Below, piece by piece: positions 33,966 through 44,010 of a DNA stretch of 64,000 bases. The DNA is from Sphingobacteriaceae bacterium. Lineage in GTDB: Bacteria > Bacteroidota > Bacteroidia > Sphingobacteriales > Sphingobacteriaceae. The notes under the pieces were generated by a model that was given only the letters and a program-made list of their open reading frames with translations, made no database searches and was not told the origin of the DNA. A program made the translations under genes and the position numbers. Position 1 is the stretch's first letter; each line of letters begins with the position of its first letter. Where the stretch lies: positions 248,001-312,000 of the forward strand of contig JAGIAD010000001.1 of the NCBI GenBank assembly GCA_017745075.1, given 5' to 3'.

Positions 33966-36446
33966 CTAATAGGGATCAACGTCTATCTGGGTAAAAACAC
34001 CTTTAAACTCCTTTGTTGCATTAAATTCTGTCAGAGTTTCTCGGAGCGCATCTTTAACTTTCTGAATGGCGGTATGTTTATCGGCTTTGATAATAATCTG
34101 TTTGATATAAAGATTTCTTACGCGGCTAATTAAAGGTTGTTCAGGACCTAAAACCCTTTTACCGAACTTTGCCTTAAGGATATTGGCCAATGTAAGGGCA
34201 GCATGATCCAGAACATGAGAATCTTTATGCTTAATGTACAAAAATATCATCCTTGAAAATGGCGGATACAGAAACTTTTCACGCTCCACAATCTCATCGT
34301 TGTACATGCCTTCATAATCATTGTTCACCACCTGCCTGATGATCCGGTTTTCGGCATCATAAGTCTGAATGCAAACATTTCCCTGATCGGCCCTACGGCC
34401 TGCCCTGCCTGCAACCTGTGCCAGTAACTGGAAGCTACGTTCGTAGGCGCGGAAATCCGGATATCCCAGTAAAGTATCGGCATTAATTACGCCAATCAGG
34501 CTCAGGTTATCGAAATCCAATCCTTTGGCCACCATTTGAGTACCGATTAAGATATCTGTTTTCTTTTCCTGGAAATCGTTTAAGATCTGCTGCAGGCCAT
34601 TTTTGGTACGGGTACTGTCCATATCCAAACGCGCAATGCTTACCTCCGGATAAAGTAACCTGAGTTCTTCTTCTATGCGTTCGGTACCAAATCCTTTTTG
34701 CTCTACATGTACAGAACCACATGCCGGACAAATATTAACACTGCTCTGCTGGTAACCGCAATAGTGACAGTGTAATTTGCCACTGCTTTTATGATAGGTT
34801 AAACTTACATCGCAATTTACACATTTCGGCGTATAACCACAGGTTGCACAAATGAGAATGGTAGCATAACCTCTTCTGTTCTGGAACAAGACAATCTGTT
34901 CTTTTTTGGAAAGGGCCAGGTCAATATCCTTGATCAAGACACTCGAAAAATAAGAACTCATGGTTTTTTTCTTCGTTTCTTCAGAGATACTTACCACCTG
35001 CTGGTTAGGTAACTGAACCCCGCCAAAACGTTCTTTCATTTCTACAAGACCATATTTACCCTGTAAAGCATTATAATAACTCTCCAAAGATGGTGTAGCC
35101 GAACCTAAAACTACTTTAGCCTGATGCAGGTACCCTAAATAAATGGCAGCATCTCTGGCCTGGTAGCGTGGTGCAGGATCGTATTGTTTATAAGAAGGTT
35201 CATGTTCTTCATCAACCACTATTAATTTTAAATGCTGAAAAGGAAGAAAAACAGCTGAACGGGCACCCAATATCACTTTAAATGCACCTGTTCTTACCTT
35301 ATTCCAGATTTCTACCCTTTCGCTATTGTTGAATTTAGAATGATAAACCCCGATTGAATTGCCAAAATAACGTTTTATACGCTCTACAATCTGTGTGGTT
35401 AATGCAATTTCGGGAAGCAGGAATAATACCTGCCCATCCGTATTTTGGATAATTTTTTCAATCAGCTTAATATAAACCTGTGTTTTTCCCGATGCGGTAA
35501 CTCCATGCAGCAAAACCACCTCCTTTTCTTCAAAATGCTGATTAATTTGAGCCAAAGCCTTCTGCTGACCTTCGTTGAGTTCGAAATTGGCATTAAACTC
35601 TTCATCATGGGCAGCTAAACGGCTAACCGGCCTTTTCATAACCACAAAAATATCTTTGTCGGTTAAAGCCTTGAATGCAGCCTGCCCGCAGTTACTTTCA
35701 GCCAAAAGCTGCTCTTTAGAAACCGGTAGGTTAGATTTCCTGAGTTTAAGATATCCCAGCAACGCGTCCAATTGTTTGGGTGCTTTGTCGAGTACATTAA
35801 ACAGTTGCTTTAAATTCTCTTCATCACTGTAAAAATCGTTCAATATTACAAACGATTTAAGCAAAGGCTTATACTTCTGTACCACCTCTTCTGCTACCAG
35901 GATCAACTCTTTATCCAGTAAATGATTAATGATCGGATATACTGTTTTCTGTCCGAGTAGTTTGGAAACATCGTTAACAGTAAGCTTTCCCTGCTGTTTT
36001 AATGTACTAACAATAATTTCTTCCTTATCGGTTAGATCGGCGTCACCGTTATAATCTTCACGGAGGATCAGGATGGTTTCGCTCGCCAGTTTTAAACTTG
36101 CAGGCAGTGCGGCAGCCATTACATCACCTTCGTTGCACATGTAATAATTGGTCATCCAGGTCCAGAATTTAAGCTGGGTTGGGGTAATCACAGGCTCAGC
36201 ATCTACAACATCGATAATGTATTTTGCTTCGTAAACGGTTGGCGGAACGGTGGTAATGCCACTGATCAACGCAGTATAAATGCGGTGTTTCCCAAACTGA
36301 ACCACCACACGTTTCCCTATTGCGATCTGATCGTTTAGGTCAAAAGGTACACGATAAGTATAGTTTTTCGCCAAAGATAAAGGCAAAATAACTTCAACAA
36401 AAAGTGTTTCTCTTTCTGCAAAAATATCGTTTTCAAAACTGTTCAT
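33966..36446 (-). CDS. priA: Primosomal replication protein N' (PriA helicase)
   Basis: An 826-residue replication-restart helicase. The N-terminal 3'-DNA-binding domain opens FVEVILPLSLAKNYTYRVP. Helicase motif I is LLHGVTASGKTQVY, motif II is IVVDEEHEPSYKQYDP, and the zinc-binding insert carries the paired cysteines CATCGYTPKCVNC, CHYCGY and CPACGS. Later helicase motifs are DILIGTQMVAKGLDF and VAGRAGR. The C-terminal domain ends in EFKGVFTQIDVDPY. Its start overlaps the DUF423 stop by 1 nt, so they form an operon. Confidence 0.97.
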   Translation of the reverse strand: MNSFENDIFAERETLFVEVILPLSLAKNYTYRVPFDLNDQIAIGKRVVVQFGKHRIYTALISGITTVPPTVYEAKYIIDVVDAEPVITPTQLKFWTWMTNYYMCNEGDVMAAALPASLKLASETILILREDYNGDADLTDKEEIIVSTLKQQGKLTVNDVSKLLGQKTVYPIINHLLDKELILVAEEVVQKYKPLLKSFVILNDFYSDEENLKQLFNVLDKAPKQLDALLGYLKLRKSNLPVSKEQLLAESNCGQAAFKALTDKDIFVVMKRPVSRLAAHDEEFNANFELNEGQQKALAQINQHFEEKEVVLLHGVTASGKTQVYIKLIEKIIQNTDGQVLFLLPEIALTTQIVERIKRYFGNSIGVYHSKFNNSERVEIWNKVRTGAFKVILGARSAVFLPFQHLKLIVVDEEHEPSYKQYDPAPRYQARDAAIYLGYLHQAKVVLGSATPSLESYYNALQGKYGLVEMKERFGGVQLPNQQVVSISEETKKKTMSSYFSSVLIKDIDLALSKKEQIVLFQNRRGYATILICATCGYTPKCVNCDVSLTYHKSSGKLHCHYCGYQQSSVNICPACGSVHVEQKGFGTERIEEELRLLYPEVSIARLDMDSTRTKNGLQQILNDFQEKKTDILIGTQMVAKGLDFDNLSLIGVINADTLLGYPDFRAYERSFQLLAQVAGRAGRRADQGNVCIQTYDAENRIIRQVVNNDYEGMYNDEIVEREKFLYPPFSRMIFLYIKHKDSHVLDHAALTLANILKAKFGKRVLGPEQPLISRVRNLYIKQIIIKADKHTAIQKVKDALRETLTEFNATKEFKGVFTQIDVDPY

Positions 36447-36832
36447 TATTTATCTTTAAATGCTGCAAAAAAGAGCATTATCCATCCCAGCACCAATAAA
36501 AGTCCGCCGATTGGTGTTAACGGACCAATAAATTCCGTAAAACCCAGATGCGATATACTCCGTGTAGCCAACAAATACAGCGAACCTGAAAAAAGAATAA
36601 TCCCAAATGTGAAACAGAAATAAGCAATATTAATCAGCTTGTTCCGGTAGCGGGCAAAAGTAGAAAGGTATAATAATGCAAAGGTATGATAGAACTGATA
36701 ATCAACACCTTTTTGCCATATTTCCAGTGATGGTCCATCAATCAGGGTTTTTAAACCATGGGCTCCGAAAGCACCCAGTAAAACAGCAACAGCACCAAAA
36801 AAAGAAGCAGTAAGGATTATTCGTTTATTCAT
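36446..36832 (-). CDS. DUF423 small membrane protein (YwdK-like)
   Basis: A 128-residue protein with four hydrophobic helices (SFFGAVAVLLGAFGAHGL, FYHTFALLYLSTFA, IAYFCFTFGIILFSGSLYLL, IGGLLLVLGWIMLFFAA) and the DUF423 pattern G-A-F-G-A-H...YHT. Its molecular role is unknown. It is translated upstream of priA with a 1-nt overlap. Confidence 0.9.
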   Translation of the reverse strand: MNKRIILTASFFGAVAVLLGAFGAHGLKTLIDGPSLEIWQKGVDYQFYHTFALLYLSTFARYRNKLINIAYFCFTFGIILFSGSLYLLATRSISHLGFTEFIGPLTPIGGLLLVLGWIMLFFAAFKDK

Positions 36833-36922
36833 AATGACTTGCTAATAGCAATTGCTAAATTAATAAATTGCCCTAGAACTTCTCACTAATCAATGTAATA
36901 AATTAAATTTGTTGCATAGCAG

Positions 36923-38491
36923 ATGAAAAAAATCATAATCCTTACAAGTGCATTATTTTTAGGTGTAGCCTTTATGGCTTACCTCTATTTTTCGAAATTG
37001 GGTACAGATAACGATGCAAAAGACCTTGCACTACAATCTGCCACCAATAATGCCGCCCTGGTATTTTCTTTCCGGAACGATAAAGGCTTTTACGATATTA
37101 TGGAAGGCCAGCAACTTATCCAAAAAGTTTTAGGAAATGATAAAATGAACCTCTTAAAACGGTTAAAAGCAGACATTATTGACGATAATGGGCTTAACAG
37201 GTATCTAAAAGACCAACAGGTGTACATTAGCGTATTGCCCGACTCGAATAAAACTTTAAATTTCCTGATCACTTTGCAGGTACAGCCCGATAACGGCATT
37301 GAAAAATTCTACAGGGAACTGAAAACAAAAAAAGCAATCACTGAAAATTCAAAAGAACTCTATACTGTTAAGTTAAATGATAGTTTATCGGTTTATTTGG
37401 GCATTCATGGCCAGGTTCTAACTGTCTCGACATCCTTAAAGCTGATTAATGACGCCAATGTGCGTTTATCTGAAAATCCATTTACCGATTACATTAAAGA
37501 GAATAACCAGCAGATTAAAAATGTACTGGTACATGTTTATATCAATTTTAACCAGACTCCTTTGCTATTAAAGAATATCATTGCAGGAAACATCAACGGA
37601 GAAATTAGCATTTTTAATAAACAGAACAGTTTTGCGGTACTGAGTTACAATTTTAGTAAGGAAAAGATCCTTTTTAGTGGAAATACGGAGTTAAAAGATC
37701 AGCAAAATTACCTTAAGCTATTTGAAAGTACAGTACCACAAAACACTTCTATACAAAATATATTGCCTGATAATACTGCAAATTACACCTTATGTGCCTA
37801 TGATGATTATAAAAAATGGTTAAAAAAGCTAAATAACTGGCAGGAACAAATGAAATTAACTGATAAAACCAGTGGCGCAATCAAAAAAGTAAAAGATGAA
37901 TACAGAATAGACCTGAATGCCATATTTCCGGTTTATACGAAGAACCAGTTTATACTTTTCCAGTTAAGTACAACCGAAAAATTAGGGGCAATTTCTTTAT
38001 CGGACGGCGAAAAAGTAAAGCAACTGTTGCTTGATGTTAGTGCTGATTATAATGAAGACATCAAGCTTTTTAAATCATCAGATATTTTGTACAGTTACTT
38101 TGGCGAGCCTTTCAAAAAATTCGGAAAACCCTATTATACCATTGTAGATAATAATTTAGTTATGGCCAACAATGCAAGTACTGTACAATCTTTTTTAAAT
38201 GATTATAAAAACAACAGGCTTTTAATCCAGACGCCACAGTATTTAGATGCAGTTAACCAGATTTCGACTACTTCAAATGTGAGTTACTACATTAATACCA
38301 AAAATTCTGCTGATATTTTCAGGAACAATATTCAATTGGGTTTTTACAAACATTTAAGGGCCGATAGCGGTTTAAAAAGCTTCGATACCTTTTATTACCA
38401 GATGAGTGCAGACCGGAACAAGTTCATCACTAACTTGCTTTTAAACAAATATTTAAAACCAGAAATACCAGATTCGTTAAGTATCCGTTAA
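36923..38491 (+). CDS. Large envelope-anchored hypothetical protein
   Basis: A 522-residue protein with a single N-terminal hydrophobic segment (ILTSALFLGVAFMAYLYFSK), likely an anchor. The rest is soluble and rich in alternating strand/helix segments, with repeats of the type FYRELKTKKAI, SLSVYLGIHGQVLTVSTSL and FLNDYKNNRLLIQTPQYLDAV. This recalls DUF3352-like proteins that fold into a repeated module. Its 49-bp distance to the DUF5723 gene suggests an operon and an outer-envelope task. No catalytic motif is visible. Confidence 0.7.
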   Translation: MKKIIILTSALFLGVAFMAYLYFSKLGTDNDAKDLALQSATNNAALVFSFRNDKGFYDIMEGQQLIQKVLGNDKMNLLKRLKADIIDDNGLNRYLKDQQVYISVLPDSNKTLNFLITLQVQPDNGIEKFYRELKTKKAITENSKELYTVKLNDSLSVYLGIHGQVLTVSTSLKLINDANVRLSENPFTDYIKENNQQIKNVLVHVYINFNQTPLLLKNIIAGNINGEISIFNKQNSFAVLSYNFSKEKILFSGNTELKDQQNYLKLFESTVPQNTSIQNILPDNTANYTLCAYDDYKKWLKKLNNWQEQMKLTDKTSGAIKKVKDEYRIDLNAIFPVYTKNQFILFQLSTTEKLGAISLSDGEKVKQLLLDVSADYNEDIKLFKSSDILYSYFGEPFKKFGKPYYTIVDNNLVMANNASTVQSFLNDYKNNRLLIQTPQYLDAVNQISTTSNVSYYINTKNSADIFRNNIQLGFYKHLRADSGLKSFDTFYYQMSADRNKFITNLLLNKYLKPEIPDSLSIR

Positions 38492-38540
38492 TCACGTTAA
38501 GTAACCGCTAATCAGAAATTATCCCAAACAAACTATTTAC

Positions 38541-39953
38541 ATGAAGAAACTTTTACTCGCTTTACTGGCTTTAACCAGCTTTGGGGTTACAAATGCACAG
38601 CAATATGCACTTTTTGGCACCAAAACGATGTTTGATGCATTTGAAAACCCGTCTCAAAAATCCTTTACTCTGGATTCGTCACGAAAATTTTCTTCGAATT
38701 TCTTTCTTCCTTATTTTGGTGTAAATGCAATCAATAAGGGCAGTTCTAAATATATTGTCAGAAGATTAACCCAGGAGGGCGAGTACAATACTTCGGGTTT
38801 ACCAATCGGCACAGGAGAAATTAACCATTTTTTCGAAAACAGCAATATTTATGTTGCCACTTTCCGTCTTTTCAAATCCTATAAATATCAAAAAGAAATG
38901 GGCTTTTCGTGGCAGATCAGATCGGATGCACATATTGATTATACCAACGAAACTTTGGCCATTTTTGATTCTTTTGAACGTTTTACACCAGGTAAACTAT
39001 ACACCGGTATATTCGATACCAAAGGATATGAACAGAGCTATCACCAGTTCAGCTTTACTTACCGCGAAAACTGGGACAAAAGACTTGCATTTGGTTTAAA
39101 AGCCAGTTTATTAAGCGGAATCTTATATAACAAACTCGATATCTCCAATTCCTATCTCTATGTCGATCCGGACGCATCGGCCATGCTGATCGGTTTGGAT
39201 GGAACTTATTCGGCCAATTTCTCTGATTTTAACGAGGTGGATAAGAAAAATTTCTTCCCCAATTTTAAAAACCCCGGGCTATCATTGGGCTTCGGAACAA
39301 ATTATACCACAAAAAGGGGTTTATTTTTAATGGCTAATATTAAAGACCTGGGTTTTATATGGTGGCGGAGCAATACACAACGTACCACAATAAATCAATC
39401 GAAAGTAATCGAAGATTTAGCGGGTAACCAATCGAATACGAACCAGGAGATAAAAGACATCTTCCTGCTTGCAGAGCAACCTAAAAAATTTCTGGCTCCT
39501 ACCAATGCCAAGCTGGATGTATACATATCTAAACGTTATGGCTTTTACAAACCTGCACTGGCTGTTTCGAAAAACCTGTTTTACAAAGGTGGAGATATTG
39601 CCTTTGTAAATACTTTTATTGCTAACGATTTTTCAGGGAGCATAACTCCTTTGTATAATTTAAACGGCGTTTTTATGGTTGGTGTACAGGCTAAATATCA
39701 AACACCCAATTTCGAACTTTTTTTAGGTACCGAAAATTTAATTGCAACAAGTTTCCAAACTATCGGAGCAATTAAAAAAGATGCTTCTGTAGGCAGCGGA
39801 CCTAATGGTGCTTCTTTTTATATGGGAGTAGGCATTAAATTTGGCAATGTGGTTAATCACCCGCAATTTGCCGATATTATACCGGGCATTAATGATAAAA
39901 GTAACGACGGCAGCTTTTTTAAAAGCCTGTTTTCGATCTTTAAAAGAAAATAA
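38541..39953 (+). CDS. DUF5723-family outer-membrane protein
   Basis: A 470-residue protein with a signal peptide (MKKLLLALLALTSFGVTNAQ) and a beta-barrel-like body (YALFGTKTMFDAFENPSQKS, LGFGTNYTTKRGLFLMANIK, PNFELFLGTENLIATS), the layout of the DUF5723 family of Bacteroidota. Its C-terminal end lacks a strong closing aromatic, ending SLFSIFKRK. The role is unknown. Its neighbour 36923 is likely its partner. Confidence 0.8.
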   Translation: MKKLLLALLALTSFGVTNAQQYALFGTKTMFDAFENPSQKSFTLDSSRKFSSNFFLPYFGVNAINKGSSKYIVRRLTQEGEYNTSGLPIGTGEINHFFENSNIYVATFRLFKSYKYQKEMGFSWQIRSDAHIDYTNETLAIFDSFERFTPGKLYTGIFDTKGYEQSYHQFSFTYRENWDKRLAFGLKASLLSGILYNKLDISNSYLYVDPDASAMLIGLDGTYSANFSDFNEVDKKNFFPNFKNPGLSLGFGTNYTTKRGLFLMANIKDLGFIWWRSNTQRTTINQSKVIEDLAGNQSNTNQEIKDIFLLAEQPKKFLAPTNAKLDVYISKRYGFYKPALAVSKNLFYKGGDIAFVNTFIANDFSGSITPLYNLNGVFMVGVQAKYQTPNFELFLGTENLIATSFQTIGAIKKDASVGSGPNGASFYMGVGIKFGNVVNHPQFADIIPGINDKSNDGSFFKSLFSIFKRK

Positions 39954-39955
39954 GC

Positions 39956-40651
39956 TTAACCTTGTACCTGTTGCTTTTTGGATTGGGTAACCACAAAATC
40001 TTTCAGGTAAAAAGGTTCGAAGTAAGCTACATCTTCGAAATTACCTTTATCGAAAGCCTGCTGAGCTAATTTCGACATGTATGGTGCGGAATTAAAATTG
40101 GTTGTGTCGAACCTTGCATTTGGGTGTGTTAAAACCTCGGCACATTTAGCTGCCCCATCGCCCAAAAAAGTGATGCTTTGCTGGGAAAGAAAAGCGTTAA
40201 AACTCGTTTCATCGATAATTTTGGCTTCAGTTGGTAGCAACAGGTTTAATAAAGAATCGAAAACAGCAGTATAAACTTCCATTCTCCTGGCGTCTATCAT
40301 CGGGCAGATCAAACCTGAATAATCTGGATTTTCAGCTAAAAAACCTGCGGCCATCATTTCCAGTGTTTCAATGGCTATTAAGGGTTTATCCAGGGCATAA
40401 CAGAGTCCTTTAGCAGTAGAAACACCAATACGTAGGCCTGTATAAGAGCCCGGACCTTTACTTATGGCAATCGCGTCCAATTCCTGGTAGCTTAGTCCTG
40501 CAGTTTTCACCACCTCATCAATAAACAGGGTCAGATTTGCGGCATGCAGATTTTGCCCTTTCTCTTCTTTAAATGAAATTGTTTCGCCGTTAACAGATAA
40601 TGCCACAGAACAGATTGCCGTAGCGGTTTCTATTTGAAGTATTTTAGCCAT
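39956..40651 (-). CDS. tsaB: tRNA threonylcarbamoyladenosine biosynthesis protein TsaB
   Basis: A 231-residue protein of the ASKHA fold. It opens ILQIETATAICSVALS, then the family core LDAIAISKGPGSYTGLRIGVSTAKGLCYAL and MIDARRMEVYTAVFD. It forms a complex with TsaD and TsaE for t6A modification of tRNAs. ATG 40651 is chosen because the longer frame (to 40750) has a non-conserved N terminus. It converges with the DUF5723 gene (2-bp gap between stops). Confidence 0.95.
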   Translation of the reverse strand: MAKILQIETATAICSVALSVNGETISFKEEKGQNLHAANLTLFIDEVVKTAGLSYQELDAIAISKGPGSYTGLRIGVSTAKGLCYALDKPLIAIETLEMMAAGFLAENPDYSGLICPMIDARRMEVYTAVFDSLLNLLLPTEAKIIDETSFNAFLSQQSITFLGDGAAKCAEVLTHPNARFDTTNFNSAPYMSKLAQQAFDKGNFEDVAYFEPFYLKDFVVTQSKKQQVQG

Positions 40652-40923
40652 GGGGTAAAGATAAGTAAAATGGATGATGTAAGAGGGATTATGGAAGATG
40701 GGTAGCGTTAGTCTGCAGTCTTTAATCCCTAGTTCAAAGTAAATTATCAATTATGTTGTATCAATCCTAAGGATAATTAAACCAAAAGAAATAGATTCTA
40801 CGTTCTGCCATGCTAGAGTCGAAACGACTACTGCTTTAACCAATTATCAATAAACAATAACCGATCGATTAACAGATTTGGAAATAAACCAATGACAAAT
40901 GAACTAATGCCTAATAAACCCCG

Positions 40924-41154
40924 TTACGGTACCGGATCATGCCCGTGTTTACCCCAGGGATGGCACCTGCCAATGCGTTTTAGTGCCAGCCAACCGCCTT
41001 TAAAAGGTCCGTGTTTTTTTATCGCTTCTACACCATATTGAGAGCAGGTTGGTGTAAAGCGGCAATTTGCGCCAAGCATAGGTGATATGGCGTATTGATA
41101 GATTTTGATCAAACCTAAAAAAAACCAGCCAAAAATTTTATTGATGAATTTCAT
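40924..41154 (-). CDS. yidD: Membrane protein insertion efficiency factor YidD
   Basis: A 76-residue protein with the YidD hallmark: amphipathic N-terminal helix ([18 protein letters not shown]), then [19 protein letters not shown] and [15 protein letters not shown]. It assists YidC-dependent membrane insertion. It overlaps rnpA by 17 bp, the classic rpmH-rnpA-yidD order. The 272-bp space downstream of it to tsaB carries no feature I can name. Confidence 0.97.
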   Translation of the reverse strand: MKFINKIFGWFFLGLIKIYQYAISPMLGANCRFTPTCSQYGVEAIKKHGPFKGGWLALKRIGRCHPWGKHGHDPVP

Positions 41155-41536
41155 TGGGCTGGATTAAATTATGGAGACGCTTAAAGGTAGCGATCAGTTT
41201 TTTCTCGATAAAAGCAAATTCATACTTCTCCTTACCAACAAACTGGATAGAAAACAAAAGCAATCCCCTATCAGTAGGTAATGGAAGACATAATTTATCT
41301 TGTTTATTTAGGCGATAGGCCTCGCGGATGCGGCGTTTGAGCAAATTACGGTCAACCGCCCGTTTATACCTCTTTTTAGGAACATTGATAACCACTTGTA
41401 CCTGTACATCAGCCGGTTGATCGATGAAAAGATAGGAAACCCGAAAAGGGTACAATAAAAAAGAAGAACCGTTTTTAAACAACAGGTCTAAATGTTTCCT
41501 GCTGCATAACCGTTCTTCTTTCCTGAATGTGTACAT
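41138..41536 (-). CDS. rnpA: Ribonuclease P protein component
   Basis: A 132-residue basic protein that, with the RNase P RNA, matures tRNA 5' ends. The core RNR motif is present in [20 protein letters not shown], and [17 protein letters not shown] marks the N terminus. It lies 67 bp downstream of rpmH and overlaps yidD. Confidence 0.96.
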   Translation of the reverse strand: MYTFRKEERLCSRKHLDLLFKNGSSFLLYPFRVSYLFIDQPADVQVQVVINVPKKRYKRAVDRNLLKRRIREAYRLNKQDKLCLPLPTDRGLLLFSIQFVGKEKYEFAFIEKKLIATFKRLHNLIQPNEIHQ

Positions 41537-41603
41537 ATATTTTTGATTGATAACTGCAGATTTTGATCTGCCAATTCCGGATTAACGGAAAAGCAATCAA
41601 AAA

Positions 41604-41762
41604 TTATGCTTTATGCTTGCGTTCGTCAGAAACTGTTAATCTTTTTCTTCCTTTAGCACGACGTGATGCTAATACTCGTCTGCCGTTAGCTGTTGCCATT
41701 CTTTCGCGGAAGCCGTGTTTGTTTCTTCTCTTTCTTTGCGAAGGTTGGTATGTTCTTTTCAT
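41604..41762 (-). CDS. rpmH: 50S ribosomal protein L34
   Basis: A 52-residue, highly basic protein beginning [18 protein letters not shown], with [20 protein letters not shown] following and a short C-terminal [12 protein letters not shown] extension. It is too short for automatic frame lists, but the identity is unambiguous. First gene of the rpmH-rnpA-yidD operon. Confidence 0.98.
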   Translation of the reverse strand: MKRTYQPSQRKRRNKHGFRERMATANGRRVLASRRAKGRKRLTVSDERKHKA

Positions 41763-41796
41763 GACTGTATATTATCTATTGTAAAATTAAGAGGTG

Positions 41797-41804
41797 CAAA
41801 TATA
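41797..41804 (-). promoter_or_regulatory. TAnnTTTG -7 element of the rpmH operon
   Basis: On the minus strand the sequence reads TATATTTG, 34 nt before the rpmH ATG. No TTG at standard -33 spacing is clear. Confidence 0.5.
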
Positions 41805-41923
41805 AAGCGATTTCTCTACAAATGCAAGAGTGATTAATTATTATTTTTCTATTTAAATGCAAATGTAGAAAATCTTTTTTGGAAAATGGGGTCAATACTT
41901 GTCATATATCGTCTTCATCAAAC

Positions 41924-42128
41924 ATTCCTACGGAACGAATATATGCAATATGCATTTTTTCTACCTATGATTCGTCCCTATGGGACGGCATATACCCAAT
42001 GCTCCGGAAAGGAACAGCCCGTTAATAGAAGCACCTGCCACAGAAAATAAACCTGATTGCAGTGAAAATCCTTTTTGCCGGCCTGAAGCATAATTGAAGG
42101 GCAAAAAGATTGCAACGGAAAGCAGGAC
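41924..42128. repeat. Intergenic palindrome cluster (two families)
   Basis: 41924-41987 holds two short hairpins, ATTCCTACGGAACGAAT and CGTCCC-tat-GGGACG, typical of small dispersed palindromes. 42049-42128 holds the AAACCTGATTGCAGTGAAAA...GGAAAGCAGGAC element also found in the 320-bp repeats and at 48371-48436. Together they occupy most of the 474-bp gap between the rpmH promoter and the LytTR gene. A short minus-strand frame across 41961-42185 is repeat-derived. Confidence 0.7.
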
Positions 42129-42236
42129 AATCAATGACCTTTGCAGTTGATTGCTTTCCATAAAAACATCTTTCCTGCAACGCAATAAAAACGATGAAAT
42201 AAGTTGAGGCTGACGCTTTTAAAAGAATCTGGCTTC

Positions 42237-42971
42237 TTACAAACCTAAGGCCGCCTTTAATTTCACATAGCCTGTTTTGCTTACCGGCAGCCAGATATCT
42301 GATTTTAGCAGCACCACATAACTGTCTTTCTCTTTAAGCTCTATTTTGGTTACCTGCGCCAGGTTAATAATATACGAACGGTGTATACGGATAAATTGGG
42401 CAGCATCAAGTGTCTGTTCGAAATAAGACATGGTTTTATTCTTATAGAACGAACCTTCAACGGTGCTTAATTTTACATAATCGTCATCTGCTTCCAAATA
42501 ATTGATATCTGCTACAGGGATAATTTTGATTACACCATCTTTTTTTACCACTACCCTATTGTTTTGCGCAGGACTTAATGCGGCTGCATCTAAAACAGCT
42601 TCGGTATTTTCAGCTTGATTTAATTTATTGGGCAGCTTTTTAATGGCAGTATCAAAACGCGATTTATCGATCGGTTTGAGCAGGTAATCTACAGCATTCA
42701 CCTCAAATGCTTTAATGGCATACTCGTCAAAAGCGGTGGTAAAAATAACAGCAGGTTTATCTTCTACCAGTTCGAGCATTTCGAAACCACTGATCTTGGG
42801 CATCTGTATATCCAGAAAAATCAGATCGGGCTTGTGTTGGGTAATTGCTTTTAAGCCTTCAAATCCATCGCTACATTCGGCCACAATCTCTATTTCTGCA
42901 TGATCAGAAAGATAAAATTTTACAATATCTCTTGCTAAAGGCTCATCGTCAATTAGTATTGTTCTGATCAT
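42237..42971 (-). CDS. LytTR-family response regulator
   Basis: A 244-residue regulator. The receiver has the acidic pair in LIDDEPLARD, phospho-acceptor Asp54 in LIFLDIQMPK, and the switch lysine in YLLKPIDKSRF. The LytTR DNA-binding domain spans about 140-244 (DINYLEADDDYVKL, FIRIHRSYIINL). Its start overlaps the upstream LytS-type kinase by 23 bp, so they are a co-translated pair. Confidence 0.96.
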   Translation of the reverse strand: MIRTILIDDEPLARDIVKFYLSDHAEIEIVAECSDGFEGLKAITQHKPDLIFLDIQMPKISGFEMLELVEDKPAVIFTTAFDEYAIKAFEVNAVDYLLKPIDKSRFDTAIKKLPNKLNQAENTEAVLDAAALSPAQNNRVVVKKDGVIKIIPVADINYLEADDDYVKLSTVEGSFYKNKTMSYFEQTLDAAQFIRIHRSYIINLAQVTKIELKEKDSYVVLLKSDIWLPVSKTGYVKLKAALGL

Positions 42972-44010
42972 TTTTCTGTGGAATTTTTAGGGTGGTAATA
43001 TATAAATTATTTGCCTCAATATCGGTTTGTAATAAATGGGTATTTGCAAATAATAAATATAACCTGCGTTTAATGGCACTTAAACCAAAACCTGTTCCGC
43101 CTGCGGCCTTCATCTCCGGATCGAAAGGATTCTGTACGCGCAATTGTAAGAGATTAGATTCAACGGTAACATCAATTTTAATGGTAATGGCTGTAGAGGT
43201 ATTGTAAAGTCCGAATTTAATCGCATTTTCTACTATAGGCTGCAACAAAGTACCAGGCAGGCAGAGTTTCAAGGTATCTTCGGCCACATTTACCTCTATA
43301 TTTAATCGATGGCTAAACCTCACCTTTTCAATATCGAGGTACAGCTGGATGTATTCCATCTCCTCTTCTACCGAAACCCATAATTCGTCATCACGTTTTA
43401 AGGTTCCGCGGAGGAAAGAAGCCAGTTTGGTAATCATCACCCCTGCTTCTTTCGGGTTCACCATGGTTAGTGCAAATACAGAATTTAAACTGTTAAAAAG
43501 AAAGTGCGGCTGCAACTGGTGCCTTAATTTATTCAGTTCTGCTTCCTTGGCCAGGCTTTTGGCTGCTGTAAGCCTTTCATGTGTTTCCGATTGCTCTTCG
43601 AGCCTGTACCATAAAATATTGGCCAGTGCACACCATCCGAGACACATAAACGAGATGAGCCCGCGGAAAGCAAAGGAAAAATTATAAAAATCCTTATAGG
43701 CCTTATAATCTGTAAAAATAAGAAGCATGCCGTATTTTGCGGCATAAATGATCACAAAGGTTAATGCCAGCGTAATGATGAGCACATAAAGGATACGTTC
43801 GTTTTTAGGCTGGTAATACCCGAGCATATTGCTCACCGCTATACAGGCCAGTACCAATAAAAAATTATTGACCAGGCTATCGGTTATGGATATCCACCAC
43901 GAAAAATTCACCACATAATGTAATCCGGCACCACATATCGCTGTCCAGACTATTGCCAGTGCAAGTGATGTTCTCTGTATCTGTGGAACGGATAAAGGTC
44001 TAGTTGTCAA
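42949..44010 (-). CDS. LytS/YehU-type sensor histidine kinase
   Basis: A 353-residue kinase. Four hydrophobic helices occupy residues 15-130, with no large extracellular domain. The His_kinase motif LQPHFLFNSLNSVFAL has phospho-acceptor His169, the N box is PIVENAIKFGL, and a G box (GTGFGLSAIKRRL) completes the ATPase domain. Because it has no obvious ligand domain, it probably senses a membrane state or a neighbouring membrane protein, such as the LiaF-like protein of the same operon. Confidence 0.95.
   Translation of the reverse strand: MTTRPLSVPQIQRTSLALAIVWTAICGAGLHYVVNFSWWISITDSLVNNFLLVLACIAVSNMLGYYQPKNERILYVLIITLALTFVIIYAAKYGMLLIFTDYKAYKDFYNFSFAFRGLISFMCLGWCALANILWYRLEEQSETHERLTAAKSLAKEAELNKLRHQLQPHFLFNSLNSVFALTMVNPKEAGVMITKLASFLRGTLKRDDELWVSVEEEMEYIQLYLDIEKVRFSHRLNIEVNVAEDTLKLCLPGTLLQPIVENAIKFGLYNTSTAITIKIDVTVESNLLQLRVQNPFDPEMKAAGGTGFGLSAIKRRLYLLFANTHLLQTDIEANNLYITTLKIPQKNDQNNTN

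Noticed and set aside
41961..42185. A 74-codon minus-strand frame
   Set aside because: It runs through two dispersed palindrome families and has no promoter or domain.
41763..42236. Replication origin or dnaA next to rpmH
   Set aside because: No dnaA gene or cluster of DnaA boxes is visible; the gap holds palindromic repeats only.
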